DNA of 64,000 nucleotides from Kitasatospora mediocidica KCTC 9733 (GCF_000744225.1 NZ_JQLN01000001.1:372001-436000); one strand, 5' to 3'. Positions 51,822 to 61,618 are shown, numbered from the stretch's first letter. The notes: generated from the sequence alone by a model not told the origin. Program-made: numbers and translations.

Positions 51822-52383
51822 GGGGAAGAAAGCCTCAATCGGTTGGCTGCGCTCCCGTCCACCAGGACCAGCGGCCGGACAGGGGCCGAGGGGTCGGGAC
51901 GGGGCGCGGGGCGCCTCATGGAGCGAGGGCCTGAACGGGCGCCGCAGCGTGACAGGTTGCTGCGGCGTCTGACGACTCCGCCATTGTTAGCGGGCCGCTC
52001 CCCGCTCGCCAAGACCCCCTGTTACGACGCTCAGTCGTAGTAAACATCGAATTTCGCGTGGTTCTGAAGATCACCGACGGGACCCTCCGCGGCGTTCTAA
52101 ACCTTCTATTTTGGTGCAATTCGGACATTTTTCAGGCGACTGGCGGGTTTGAAACCCGCTTCCACCCCGCGCGGGCGACCGCCACGGCCTCAATCCGACG
52201 GTCTCCGGGGTCACCCGGCAGCGGACCGTGAAAACGATCAACTACGCGCGGTCGTAGGCCTCGGAGGGGGTGTGAGCACGCTCACCGCGCACCGCCACCC
52301 GGCCCCCGTCGCACCGCCGTCCGAGTGACGCAGCGTGGTCGGACAGCGCGCCTGGTGTCACACCCCGGGGAGAGAATGGGCCC
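51822..52383. other. Long AT-rich leader/promoter region of the transglycosylase gene
   Basis: 562 bases without a gene. Bases 52020-52140 are much richer in A+T than their surroundings, and include a small hairpin (TTACGAC/GTCGTAGTAA) at 52022-52043. The distance from this promoter-like zone to the ATG leaves a long 5' leader. I looked for the c-di-AMP (ydaO) riboswitch motifs common upstream of streptomycete cell-wall hydrolases and did not find them. The right-hand 100 bases would hold the ligase promoter. Confidence 0.4.
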
Positions 52384-53937
52384 ATGCTGCTGCAACGGGT
52401 TGCCGCCGCCTCCCGGGCGACGGCCGAGGAGCCGGCCCGCACCGCGAAGACCGCCCTGCTCGCCGAGCTGTTGCGCGACCTGCCGACTGCCGACCTGCAC
52501 GCGGCGGTCCTGCTGCTCTCCGGGGAGTCCCGTCGGCTACGGACCGGGGTGGGCCCGGCGGCCTTGCGGGACCTGCCGCCCCCGGCCGGGCAGCCGGAAC
52601 TCGGCATCGCGCAGACCGAAACCGAGCTGCTCGCCCTCGCGGACCTGCGCGGACCCGGCTCGCAGGCGGAGCGCCGGCGGCGGCTGGCCCTCCTCTTCTC
52701 CCGCGCCACGGCGCAGGAGCAGGACTTCCTGCGCCGGGTGCTGGGTGGCGACCTGCGCCAGGGCGCGCTGGACGCGGTGCTCGGGGACGCCGTCGCCGCG
52801 GCCGCCGGCGTCCCGGCCGCCGACGTGCGGCGGGCGCTGATGTTCCGCGGCTCGGCGGCCGCGGTCGCGCAGGCCGCGATGGAGGGAGGAGCGGCGGCCC
52901 TGCGCGCCTTCGGCCTGGAGGTCGGGCGCCCGGTCCGCCCGATGCTCGCCGGCACCGCGCCGGACGTCGCCGCGGCGCTGGAGCGGATCGGCCCGGCCGC
53001 ACTGGAGTGGAAGCTGGACGGGATCCGGGTCCAGGTCCACCGCGAGGGCGACCGGGTGAGCGTCCACACCCGCGGCCTGGACGACATCACCGCCCGGGTC
53101 CCGGAGGTGGTCGAGGCGGCACTCGCCCTGCCGGTGCGCTCCGCCGTGCTCGACGGCGAGGCCCTCGCGCTCGGCCCGGACGGCCGGCCCCGGCCCTTCC
53201 AGGTCACCGCCGCCCGGACCGCCTCCCAGCGCGACGCCGAGGCACTGCGCGCGGAGGTCCCGCTCAGCGTCTTCTTCTTCGACCTGCTGTACCGCGACGG
53301 CCACGCGCTGCTCGACCTGCCCGGGGAGCAGCGCTTCGCGGCGCTGGCCGAGGCCGTCCCGGCCGGGCTGCGGGTGCCGCGACTGGTCACCGGCGACCGC
53401 GGCGAGGCCGAGGCCTTCTTCCGCGACGCGCTCGCGCACGGCCACGAGGGCGTCGTCGTCAAGGACCCGGCCGCCCGCTACGCGGCCGGGCGCCGGGGAG
53501 CCGGCTGGATCAAGGTGAAGCCCCGGCACACCCTGGACCTGGTGGTGCTGGCAGCCGAGTGGGGCAGCGGGCGGCGCCGGGGGTGGCTGAGCAACCTGCA
53601 CCTGGGGGCCCGGCGGGACGGCGCCGGCGGGCTGGCCGAGGGCACCGGCGAGTGGGTGATGCTCGGCAAGACGTTCAAGGGGCTCACGGACGAGACGCTC
53701 GCCTTCCAGACCCGCGAGCTGCTGGAGCGCGAGGTAGGGCGCGACGCCTGGACCGTGCGGGTGCGGCCGGAGCTGGTGGTGGAGGTCGCCTTCGACGGGC
53801 TGCAGCGCAGTCCGCGCTACCCCGCCGGGCTCGCGCTGCGCTTCGCCCGGGTGCTGCGGTACCGGACGGACAAGAGCGCGCAGGAGGCCGACACCATCGC
53901 GGACGTCCGGGCGCTGGCCGCCGAGGGGCCGGCGTAG
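52384..53937 (+). CDS. ATP-dependent DNA ligase (LigB-type)
   Basis: 517 residues. N-terminal helical DNA-binding domain (residues 1-180). Adenylation motif I is EWKLDGIRVQVHR with the nucleophile Lys210. Motif III FFFDLLYRDG, motif IV EGVVVKDP and motif V WIKVKPRHTLDLVVLA are intact, followed by an OB-fold (TFKGLTDETL...ALRFARVLRYRTDK). This is the architecture of actinobacterial LigB-type ligases, auxiliary to the NAD-dependent LigA. No repair gene is adjacent. Confidence 0.92.
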   Translation: MLLQRVAAASRATAEEPARTAKTALLAELLRDLPTADLHAAVLLLSGESRRLRTGVGPAALRDLPPPAGQPELGIAQTETELLALADLRGPGSQAERRRRLALLFSRATAQEQDFLRRVLGGDLRQGALDAVLGDAVAAAAGVPAADVRRALMFRGSAAAVAQAAMEGGAAALRAFGLEVGRPVRPMLAGTAPDVAAALERIGPAALEWKLDGIRVQVHREGDRVSVHTRGLDDITARVPEVVEAALALPVRSAVLDGEALALGPDGRPRPFQVTAARTASQRDAEALRAEVPLSVFFFDLLYRDGHALLDLPGEQRFAALAEAVPAGLRVPRLVTGDRGEAEAFFRDALAHGHEGVVVKDPAARYAAGRRGAGWIKVKPRHTLDLVVLAAEWGSGRRRGWLSNLHLGARRDGAGGLAEGTGEWVMLGKTFKGLTDETLAFQTRELLEREVGRDAWTVRVRPELVVEVAFDGLQRSPRYPAGLALRFARVLRYRTDKSAQEADTIADVRALAAEGPA

Positions 53938-53973
53938 GCGTTCGCGCCCCCGGCCCGCTGCCAGAATGGCCGG

Positions 53974-54756
53974 ATGGCTACCGTCAACGGAGAACCGGCG
54001 TCCCCCGACGCGCTGCAAGCGCTGGCCCTGACGAACTACGGACACTTCACCACCATGCTGGTGAGCGACGGCGCGGTACGCGGTCTCTCGCTGCACCTGG
54101 AACGCCTGGTCCGTGACTGCCGGGCGGTGTTCGGGGCGCGGCTCGACCCCGACCGGGTGCGCGGGTACCTGCGCCGGGAGGTCGGCGAGCGAGCCGGGAC
54201 GGTCACCGTGCGGGTCACCGTCTTCGACCCGGCGCTGTCGATGCTGCGCCCCGGCGCGGACGCGGACCCGGCGGTCCTGGTCACCACCCGTCCCGGCGAC
54301 GGATCGACGCCACCGCCGCTGACGGCGAAACCGTTCACCTTCAGTCGCGACCACGCGGCGGTCAAGCACGTCGGGCTGTACAGCCAGCTCCGGTTGCGCA
54401 GAGCGGCCCAGGCGGCCGGTTTCGACGACGCGCTGTTCGTCGAGCCCGACGGCCGGATCGCCGAGGGCAGCACCTGGAACATCGGCTTCGTGGACGGGCG
54501 CGGCGAGCTGTGCTGGCCGCAGGCCGACGTGCTGCCCGGGATCACCATGCGGCTGCTCCAGGAGGCCTGCGGACAGCGCACCACCGCCCCCGTCCTGACC
54601 GGCGACCTGGCCTCGATGCGCACCGCCTTCGCCACCAACACCTCGATCGGGGTGCGGACGATCAGCGCGATCGGCGACCTGACGTTCCCCGGCGACGAAG
54701 CGACGCTGGACGGACTGCGCGCGCTGTACGCGGCCGTCCCGGGCGAGCGGATCTGA
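53974..54756 (+). CDS. Class IV PLP aminotransferase
   Basis: 260 residues. The fold-type IV core has the Schiff-base Lys in AAVKHVGLYSQLRLRR, and FVEPDGRIAEGSTWNIGFV follows as in branched-chain aminotransferases, D-amino acid aminotransferases and 4-amino-4-deoxychorismate lyases. The short spacing to the ligase (36 bases) may mean read-through. The substrate is undetermined. Convergent with the next gene, 21 bases apart. Confidence 0.85.
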   Translation: MATVNGEPASPDALQALALTNYGHFTTMLVSDGAVRGLSLHLERLVRDCRAVFGARLDPDRVRGYLRREVGERAGTVTVRVTVFDPALSMLRPGADADPAVLVTTRPGDGSTPPPLTAKPFTFSRDHAAVKHVGLYSQLRLRRAAQAAGFDDALFVEPDGRIAEGSTWNIGFVDGRGELCWPQADVLPGITMRLLQEACGQRTTAPVLTGDLASMRTAFATNTSIGVRTISAIGDLTFPGDEATLDGLRALYAAVPGERI

Positions 54757-54777
54757 CCGGCCGCCTCCGCGGGCCGG

Positions 54778-55545
54778 TCAGATCTCCTCGACTGCGGCGA
54801 AGACCCAGCGCAGCCACAGCGTCGATTCGACGTCCCAGTACGGCGCGGCGGTGACCCCGCCGGCCGCCTGGAACCGGAAGCCCTGGGTCGCGACGATCGC
54901 CGCCAGCGTCATGTGCACCCCGTCGTGGTCCGCGGCGACCCGCGCCCAGTCCGGGTGGAGCAGGCCGTCGCCGGGCCGGGCGTACTCCTCGACGAAGCCC
55001 ACCCAGTCGGCGGCCGAGGCGAGTTCGCGGATCCGGCTGTCCTCGGCCGCCGTGAGGCGCCAGCTGTACCAGGGCAGCGGAAAGAGATCCGACCCACGGT
55101 AGGGGTCGAGGTACATCTGCCACATGCTGTCGCCCCGCCGGGTCCGGGTGGAGGTGAACAGGCCGAGCCCGAACGGCTTCGTGCTCGGCGGGTGCGGACC
55201 GCCCCGGTCCGCGTCGAGCAGTCGGGACGCCGCCGGCGCCGGGCCGGACGCGATCCAGCACTGCTCGGAGCGGCGCAGCGGTCCGGCGACGAGTCCCTCC
55301 TCCTCGCGCGCGACGGCGGTGAGCAGGCGGCAGCGGCGGGTCGCCTCGTCGGCCTCTGCCGGGCGCAGCAGGGCCGGGCCGCCGGACTCGGCGAACTCCT
55401 CTGCCATCTGGGTGTTCGTGCAGGAGCTCAGCACGGAGACGAAGTGCGCGAGCCGGGGGTCAGCGGTGGGCGAGTCGTCGGACGCCGGTCCCGCGTCGAG
55501 TGCCTCCACCCGGCGCCGCAGGATGTCGAGCGCGGTACCGCTCAT
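54778..55545 (-). CDS. Hypothetical protein, streptomycete-type
   Basis: 255 residues from ATG 55545, with GAGGAG upstream. The N-terminal third is polar and Ala-rich. The C-terminal region is rich in Trp/Tyr (SMWQMYLDPYRGSDLFPLPWYSW, VESTLWLRWVF) and looks globular. No known motif, signal or membrane segment. The gene is separated from the secreted protein gene upstream by 49 bases on the same strand, so they may be co-transcribed. Confidence 0.65.
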   Translation of the reverse strand: MSGTALDILRRRVEALDAGPASDDSPTADPRLAHFVSVLSSCTNTQMAEEFAESGGPALLRPAEADEATRRCRLLTAVAREEEGLVAGPLRRSEQCWIASGPAPAASRLLDADRGGPHPPSTKPFGLGLFTSTRTRRGDSMWQMYLDPYRGSDLFPLPWYSWRLTAAEDSRIRELASAADWVGFVEEYARPGDGLLHPDWARVAADHDGVHMTLAAIVATQGFRFQAAGGVTAAPYWDVESTLWLRWVFAAVEEI

Positions 55546-55594
55546 GCCGTTCTCCTCTCGCCCACCACTGCCTGCGGCTACCGCAGTTCGCCGG

Positions 55595-56125
55595 TCAGCA
55601 GGTGATGGAGACCTGGTTGCCGAAGCCCGAACCGGAACCGGTCGGCGGAGTGTACCCGGGCGGGAAGGCGACCCCGTAGGACATCCACCCCTGGTAGTTC
55701 GCGTTCGAGCAGGGCACGGCCGCGTTGTTCTGGGCGGAGCTGCTGTTGGCGACGTTCTTCTGCCCGGAATCCTTCACCAGCAGGTTGTTGCGGTACAGCG
55801 CCGCGCGGATGGCGATGTCCGGCACCGCCTTGGTGCACTTCAGCGTGACGACCACGTTCACCGTGCCGTTGACGTGGCTGGAGTTGTGCGGGTTCTGGAC
55901 CTGCGGCGTACAGACGATGGTGTCCTGCGGGGCGAACCCGTCGGCGGGCCTGACGGCCGTGATCGAGCCGGTGGCAAGGACGTCCCCGGCCTTGTCCGGC
56001 GGGCTCGCCAGCACGCTCGGACCGGCCTGGCCCGAGGGCGCTTCGGCGCCCGCCAGGCCGCTGCTCAACGGCAGGGCCAGGACCGCGAGAACGGCCGCGG
56101 CCGTCATCATCCTGCGGTTCGTCAT
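55595..56125 (-). CDS. Small secreted protein of unknown function
   Basis: 176 residues from ATG 56125 with AGGAGG. Signal peptide with cleavage near AGA. Mature part has four Cys (IVCTPQVQNPHNSS, LKCTKAVP, AVPCSNANYQGW, and a terminal C), consistent with two disulfides in a beta-rich extracellular domain. No catalytic motif recognised. Confidence 0.7.
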   Translation of the reverse strand: MTNRRMMTAAAVLAVLALPLSSGLAGAEAPSGQAGPSVLASPPDKAGDVLATGSITAVRPADGFAPQDTIVCTPQVQNPHNSSHVNGTVNVVVTLKCTKAVPDIAIRAALYRNNLLVKDSGQKNVANSSSAQNNAAVPCSNANYQGWMSYGVAFPPGYTPPTGSGSGFGNQVSITC

Positions 56126-56315
56126 GGGTAACTCCTCCTACGCGCAAGGAAATATGACTGGCGCTCAGGTGGGCCCGAGCCCCACTCGAATATGCGCGGC
56201 CACCGGGGCGCACCGCCAGCGTTACTCGCGGAAACTCCCCGAATGGCCAGGCCCGTTGTACCCGGAAGTCGACGCCGGAGGGAGCAGCACGGCGGCCTTA
56301 CCGGGCCGTGCGCGG

Positions 56316-58400
56316 TCAGCGGCGGTGCGGGTCGACCCGGGCGATGAGCAGGGCGACGTCGTCGTGGCCGTCCGGGTGCCGCAGGGCGGACAGCAGGCGG
56401 TCGCAGGTCGCCTCCAGGGGGAGCCGGGGTTCGTCGAGCAGGTCGAGGAGGGTCTGCAGGCGGGTGTCGATGGGTTGGTCGCGGGTTTCGACCAGGCCGT
56501 CGGTGTACAGCACCAGCCGGTCGCCGGGCCCGAGAAGGAGGCTGGTGGCCTCGAAGGGGACGCCTCCCACGCCGAGCGGCGCACCGGACGGCAGTTCCAG
56601 CAGGGCCGGAGCGCGGTCGTGGCGGATCAGGACGGGCGGCAGGTGGCCCGCCGTCGCGATGCGGCACCGGCCGCCGTCCGGGTCGAAGACGGCGTGCACG
56701 CAGGTGGCGATGGTCTCCTCCAGGCCCTGGGTGATCCGGTCCAGGTGGCGCAGCACCTCGGCCGGGTCGAGGTCGAGGGCGGCCAGGGTGCGGGTGGCGG
56801 TGCGCAGTTGGCCCATGGTGGCGGCCGCGTTGATGCCGCTGCCCATGACGTCGCCGACGACGAGGGCGGTCCGGTCGCCGGAGACCGGGATGGCGTCGAA
56901 CCAGTCGCCGCCCACCTCGCCGACCGCCGCCGCGGGCTGGTAGCGGTAGGCGACCTCCAGGCCGACGAGTTGGGGCGGCTGGTGCGGGAGGAGGTGCCGC
57001 TGGAGGGTCAGGGCGGCGTGGCGCTGGCTCTGGTACCAGCGGGCGTTGTCGATGCAGACGGCGGCGCGGGCGGCCAGTTCGCCGGCCAGCACCACGTCGT
57101 CGTCGTCGAACGGCAGTGGGTGGTGGGTGCGTTTGAGGTCCAGTGCGCCGAGGACCTCGCCGCGCGCGATCAGCGGCACGGCCAGGTACGAGTGCAGGCC
57201 GGCCCGGGCCAGCAGGGCGGCCGACTCGTCGTCGCGGGCGATCCGCGGCAGGTCCCGGGCCTCGACGTGCGCCACCAGCACCGGGCGTCCGGTGGTCACG
57301 CACCGGGTGACCAGTCGGTCCGCGTCGTACCTGGCTATCTCGCCGACGGGGTCGGCGGCCCGGACGGCCTCGGTGGCGTGCGCCGCCGCCACCGCGAGGG
57401 CCCGGAACGTCGCGGGCGCCGCCGCGGAGGCCGCACCGGTCGGGCGTCCGTTCAGGACCGCGTCGAGGACGTCCACCGCCGCGACGTCGGCGAAGTCGGG
57501 AACGACGAAGTCGGCGAGTTCCCGGGCGGTCCGGTCGAGATCGAGCGTGCTGCCGATCCGTACCGAGGCGCGGGCGATGAGGGCCAGCCGCCGCCGGGCC
57601 TCGGCCGCCTCGGTGGCCGCGCGGTACTGCTCGGTGACGTCCAGGACGGAGGTCGCCAGCCCGATCACCCTCCCGGCCGGGTCCTCCAGCCGGAAGTACG
57701 ACGCCCGCCAGGCGTGCTCGACGCCCGGGTCCGTCCGGGTCCGGCCGACGGTGAACTCGTCCACCAGCGCCGCCCCACTGGCCAGGACCTGCTGCATCGC
57801 GGACTCGATGGTTTCGACGTCCAGGAACGGCAGCGCCTCACGGACGGTGCGGCCGAGGTGATCCGCGGCGGACAGGCCGTTGATGCGCTCCAGCGCCGGG
57901 TTGACCAGGACGTACCGCAGATCGGTCCCCAGCACCGCGAGTCCGATCGGGGACTGGGCCACCAGGCGCGCCGACAGCGCCAGGTCCCGCTCGAACCCGC
58001 GCAGGGTGGCCACGTCGGCGGCGATCCCCAGCGCGTAGAGCCCGCCCTCCCGGTCCTGCAGCCGCATGTTGCGGAACTCCATCGGCCGGATGCTGCCGTC
58101 CTTGTGCCGCACGGGGAAGACCCCCGCCCAGCTTCCGCTGCCCTCCATGACCTCGACGAACAGCTCCAGGACCGCGCCGACGTGCTCCTCGGCCACCAGG
58201 ACCTCGGCCGCGTGCCGGCCCAGCACCTCATCGGCGCTCCAGCCGAACAGCTCCTGGGCCTGCGGGCTCCACAGGACGATCCGGCCGTCCGAGTCCAGTA
58301 CCGCGGCGGCCAGGCTCAGCACGTCCAGCAGGCCGCCGGGCTCGGACGGGACGACCCCGCCCGGGCCGCGCCCGGCCCCGGGCGCATCTCCCGCGCTCAT
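56316..58400 (-). CDS. PAS-PAS-GAF-SpoIIE/PP2C phosphatase
   Basis: 694 residues from ATG 58400, with AAGGAGGG upstream. Two PAS domains occur at about 20-130 and 140-260, then a GAF domain at about 290-460 (FVVPDFADVAAVDVLDAVL...YLAVPLIARGEVLGALDLKR). The C-terminal PP2C/RsbU domain has GEVGGDWFDAIPV with the metal Asp, VVGDVMGSGINAAATMG, and HDDVALLIARV. Such enzymes dephosphorylate STAS antagonists in response to signals. The STAS/kinase pair at the left end of the window is a possible partner at distance, though dozens of such proteins exist per genome. Confidence 0.9.
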   Translation of the reverse strand: MSAGDAPGAGRGPGGVVPSEPGGLLDVLSLAAAVLDSDGRIVLWSPQAQELFGWSADEVLGRHAAEVLVAEEHVGAVLELFVEVMEGSGSWAGVFPVRHKDGSIRPMEFRNMRLQDREGGLYALGIAADVATLRGFERDLALSARLVAQSPIGLAVLGTDLRYVLVNPALERINGLSAADHLGRTVREALPFLDVETIESAMQQVLASGAALVDEFTVGRTRTDPGVEHAWRASYFRLEDPAGRVIGLATSVLDVTEQYRAATEAAEARRRLALIARASVRIGSTLDLDRTARELADFVVPDFADVAAVDVLDAVLNGRPTGAASAAAPATFRALAVAAAHATEAVRAADPVGEIARYDADRLVTRCVTTGRPVLVAHVEARDLPRIARDDESAALLARAGLHSYLAVPLIARGEVLGALDLKRTHHPLPFDDDDVVLAGELAARAAVCIDNARWYQSQRHAALTLQRHLLPHQPPQLVGLEVAYRYQPAAAVGEVGGDWFDAIPVSGDRTALVVGDVMGSGINAAATMGQLRTATRTLAALDLDPAEVLRHLDRITQGLEETIATCVHAVFDPDGGRCRIATAGHLPPVLIRHDRAPALLELPSGAPLGVGGVPFEATSLLLGPGDRLVLYTDGLVETRDQPIDTRLQTLLDLLDEPRLPLEATCDRLLSALRHPDGHDDVALLIARVDPHRR

Positions 58401-58689
58401 GGCTGGCCCTCCTTCCGCCGATCCCGTCAGCAGCTGCCCCGGCCCGCTGGACCTCCGTTCGCCGGTGTCCTCCATCGTCTCTCCACCGGCCGCAACCGGC
58501 CCACGGGATAGCGGCCCGCCGACCGGAACGGCGTCGCGGCGGGGGTGTGAGGCAGCCCACAGCGGGCGGGATGTCACAGTCCGCCACTGCGCGGTGTCAG
58601 AGCAGGCAGCAGAGAAAGAGCACGCACAGCCCGGACACACCGCAGGGCGCCGTGACGGCGCCCCCGCTCGACCCAGGAGGTCATCAGCC

Positions 58690-59139
58690 ATGGAAACCAT
58701 GACGGTCGAACGTGTCATCGACGCCCCTGTCGCGGACGTCTTCGCCTGGCTCACCACGACCACCAACTACACGGCCTCGCCGCTGATCCTGCGCTGCCGC
58801 CTGACCGGGCGCGGCGAGGGCGCGCCCTACGGTGTCGGCGCGGTGCGCAGCCACCTCTGGCTGATCGGCTGGTTCCGCGAGCGCATCACCCGCTACGACC
58901 CGCCGTACGCCACCGAGTACGTCGTCGAACGCAGCCTGCCGCCGGCCAGGCACGAGCTCGGCCGCATGACGTTCGCCGAGGTCGACGGTGGCACTCTCGT
59001 GCGCTGGACCACCCGCGCCGAGATCCCGGTCCCCCTGTTCGGCGCACTCCTCACCCGGCACTTCGCGAAGCCGGTCATCACCCGTACCTTCCGCAACATC
59101 CTCGCCGCCGCCGACAGCGCGCTGACCCGACGCCCCTGA
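58690..59139 (+). CDS. SRPBCC (START-like) protein
   Basis: 149 residues from ATG 58690 with AGGAGG. Polyketide_cyc2-type fold: VERVIDAPVADVFAWLTTTTNYT at the start, a central beta-rich part and a C-terminal helix ITRTFRNILAAADSAL. Members bind hydrophobic ligands. It is divergent from the SpoIIE-type phosphatase gene. Ligand unknown. Confidence 0.85.
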   Translation: METMTVERVIDAPVADVFAWLTTTTNYTASPLILRCRLTGRGEGAPYGVGAVRSHLWLIGWFRERITRYDPPYATEYVVERSLPPARHELGRMTFAEVDGGTLVRWTTRAEIPVPLFGALLTRHFAKPVITRTFRNILAAADSALTRRP

Positions 59140-59161
59140 GGGCGTCAGCTCCCGGCGGGGC

Positions 59162-59977
59162 TCACGGCTTGCGGGCCACGCCCGCGTAGCAGGAGGCCTC
59201 CATGCTGGTGACCGTGGTGGCGTCGTCCCCGGGGTCCGGGCGCCACAGGTGGGTGGCGGTGACGCCGGGGTGCAGGAGGTCCCAGCCGTCGAAGAAGCGG
59301 GTGATCTCGTCCTTGCCGCGGGCCTGGCCGGGGGTGCCGGCGGCCTGGTAGGCGGAGGTGAGGCGGCGGATGCCCTCGGGGTCGAAGTCGGGGGTGGCGT
59401 GGGTGATGGTGAGGGTGCTGCCGGCGGCCAGGGCGTCCTTGAGGCGGTCGACGATGCGGTGGGCGCCGCGGTCGTCGGGGACGAAGTGCAGCAGCGCGTT
59501 GAGGCTCAGGGCGACGGGCCTGGTGAGGTCGATGGTGTCGAGCAGGGCGGGCGAGGCGAGGAGCGCCTCGGGGTCGGTGACGTCGGCCTGGACGTAGGCG
59601 GTGCGCCCGGCGGGATGGCTCTCCAGGAGCGCGCGGGCGTGGGTGAGGACGATGGGGTCGTTGTCGGTGTAGACGACCCGGGCCCGCGGGTGCAGGCCCT
59701 GGGCGACCTCGTGCAGGTTGGGTGAGGTCGGGATTCCGGTGCCGATGTCCAGGAACTGCGCCATGCCGAGTTCGCCGGCCAGCAGGCGGGTCGATCGGTG
59801 CATGAAGCGGCGGTTGATCCGTGCGGTCGCCAGGATCGAGGGGAACACCGTCATCGCTCGGGCGGCGGCCTCGCGGTCGGCGGGGAAGTTGGTGGTGCCG
59901 CCCAGGAAGTAGTCGTACATTCGGGCCGAGTGAGCCCGGTCGAGCTCCAGGTCCACCACGCCGTCTTCGCGCGCCAT
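59162..59977 (-). CDS. SAM-dependent methyltransferase (PF04672/DUF574 type)
   Basis: 271 residues from ATG 59977. The family signature HSARMYDYFLGGTTNFPADREAA near the start is diagnostic for the S-adenosyl methyltransferase family PF04672, which is expanded in streptomycetes. Motif I FLDIGTGIPTSPNLHEVA and DITHATPDFDPEGI-like later segments follow. Family members lack known substrates in most cases. It is divergent from the sigma-like factor gene; the 271-base gap between has no other gene. Confidence 0.88.
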   Translation of the reverse strand: MAREDGVVDLELDRAHSARMYDYFLGGTTNFPADREAAARAMTVFPSILATARINRRFMHRSTRLLAGELGMAQFLDIGTGIPTSPNLHEVAQGLHPRARVVYTDNDPIVLTHARALLESHPAGRTAYVQADVTDPEALLASPALLDTIDLTRPVALSLNALLHFVPDDRGAHRIVDRLKDALAAGSTLTITHATPDFDPEGIRRLTSAYQAAGTPGQARGKDEITRFFDGWDLLHPGVTATHLWRPDPGDDATTVTSMEASCYAGVARKP

Positions 59978-60248
59978 CGTGCGCCCCCTCGCTGCCGCCC
60001 GCCCGGCCCTGCGGCCGACCCTCCGCACCCATGATGGCTGCCCGACGGCCGGGCCGGGCCGAGAGCGGCAAGATCGGGCCGAGCGTGCGCGGAAAGTAGT
60101 CACACTTATCCGGAGCGTCAAAGATCTTCGCTGCGTCCTGCACGTTCGGCCGTTTTATCCGGTTGGCTGACAGTCAAGAGAACGTGTGTGTCTCCACCGA
60201 CGTCCGCTCCACCGTGGAGCGGTGCGGTGCCCACGAACCGGGACATCC

Positions 60249-60914
60249 GTGACCATCGATCGGGAAGCCATGGCGGTCTGGGGGAACGCCGCCCGGATCC
60301 CCACCACCTCGCCGTCGGCACCGGCCTTGCCATCGACACCGACCTTGACGGAGGAGCACCTCCCGCGCCAACACCCCCACTGGCGGCAGAGCGTGATGAC
60401 GTTCGCCGCCTTCCACGAGTACCACCACAAACTCTGGCTCCGCTACGCGCACACCCAGGTCGGCAGCCGCCGGGCGGCGCAGAGCGTCGTCGACGCCCTG
60501 TGCGCCGACCTGCTGGAGACCTGGGAGCACGTCCTCGAACAGGAATCCGTCCCGGGTCACGCCTGGACGCTGCTTAAGGACCACGTGCACACCTGGCTCC
60601 AACAACACCACCACCAGCCCGCCCTGGTCGGCACCGCGGCCTTCCAGGCCACCATCGGCAAACTCCTCGTCAGCGAACTGCGGGACCAGTTCGCCGTCAT
60701 CGAGAGCGAACTCGGCCTCTACGCCGCCATCGCCCTGCTGCCCGACCGCCAGTACGACACGGTCGTCCTGCGCTACGTCCTGGGCCTGACCGCCACCGAG
60801 ACCGCCGAGCGCCTCGGCATCGAGGAGGCGACCGTCCGCTCCCACATCCGGCACGCCAGGCGCGCCCTCGCCCGGGAACTGCACCTGCCCGCCCCACCAG
60901 ACCTGGAGGACTGA
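60249..60914 (+). CDS. Sigma-70-like factor with an atypical N-terminus
   Basis: 221 residues if started at GTG 60249; ATG 60270 and ATG 60396 are alternatives and the choice is not secure. Region 4 is clear at the C-terminus: LPDRQYDTVVLRYVLGLTATETAERLGIEEATVRSHIRHARRALARELHL. The N-terminal region 2 is short and has unusual content (FHEYHHKLWLRYAHTQVGSRRAAQSVVDAL). This pattern is seen in a class of streptomycete sigma-like proteins. The next gene starts 3 bases after the stop, so they form a pair. Confidence 0.75.
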   Translation: MTIDREAMAVWGNAARIPTTSPSAPALPSTPTLTEEHLPRQHPHWRQSVMTFAAFHEYHHKLWLRYAHTQVGSRRAAQSVVDALCADLLETWEHVLEQESVPGHAWTLLKDHVHTWLQQHHHQPALVGTAAFQATIGKLLVSELRDQFAVIESELGLYAAIALLPDRQYDTVVLRYVLGLTATETAERLGIEEATVRSHIRHARRALARELHLPAPPDLED

Positions 60915-60916
60915 CC

Positions 60917-61606
60917 ATGCGCACCGACCAGCCGCGCCCCACCATCGACACCGTCCTCGCCGGGGCGCAGATCCTCACCGACGACTACGACGACTACGAC
61001 ACCCACGCGGCCCTCGCCCGCGCCCAGCAGGCCGTCGAGGCCAGGCGGGCCCGGCCCCGGGACGAGGTCCCGCACCGCTTCCCCGCCCCCTGCGACCAGG
61101 CGGCCCACGACCTGGACCTCGCCGTCACCGTCATCCTCACCGCCCCCCAGGCGGCCGCCGGCCTGCGCCAGCTCGCCGACACCGACGACATCGAACCCGC
61201 CGGCGCGCTGATCCTCGGCTGCCTCCTCCACCTCGCCGGCTACCGCGACGCCGCCGCCTTCTGGTGGCGGTTCGCCGCCGGCAGCGACAGCCGCAACGCC
61301 GCCTTCTGCCTCTTCCTCGCCCACCGCAAACAGGCCGAACACCGCACCGCCGAACACTGGCGCGCCCACGCCCGCCGCCTGACCGCCCATCTGCACCAGC
61401 ACACCGAGGGCGGACTGCGCGCCCTGCTCCCCCCGGACGTCCAGCGGGACCTGATCCGGCAGTGCCACAGCCGCCGCCCGCTGGTCCTGCCGCACAAGCT
61501 GGAGGCCGCCATCAACAGCCTCCACTACCACCCGCTTCCGGGCCTCGGCGACATCCCCGAGCTCTCCCCGGACCTCCCGCACACCTTCGAGTACACCAAC
61601 CCGTGA
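60917..61606 (+). CDS. Hypothetical partner of the sigma-like factor
   Basis: 229 residues. N-terminal acidic stretch (DDYDDYDTHAALARAQQAVEA), then a helical region rich in Ala, His and Arg (AAFWWRFAAGSDSRNAAFCLFLAHRKQAEHRTAEHWRAHARRLTAHLHQHTEGG) resembling TPR-like helices. Ends with Tyr/Pro-rich LHYHPLPGLGDIPELSP. Three-base spacing from the sigma gene suggests translational coupling. It may be a regulator of that factor, but no anti-sigma motif is visible. Confidence 0.6.
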   Translation: MRTDQPRPTIDTVLAGAQILTDDYDDYDTHAALARAQQAVEARRARPRDEVPHRFPAPCDQAAHDLDLAVTVILTAPQAAAGLRQLADTDDIEPAGALILGCLLHLAGYRDAAAFWWRFAAGSDSRNAAFCLFLAHRKQAEHRTAEHWRAHARRLTAHLHQHTEGGLRALLPPDVQRDLIRQCHSRRPLVLPHKLEAAINSLHYHPLPGLGDIPELSPDLPHTFEYTNP

Positions 61607-61618
61607 GCCGCCCCCGCC

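Noticed and set aside
51822..52260. Possible ydaO (c-di-AMP) riboswitch upstream of the transglycosylase gene
   Set aside because: The region is a typical place for one, but I could not find its conserved GGGGACC...GAAT and AGCTAACC-type core motifs; only AT-rich promoter-like DNA and a small hairpin are visible.
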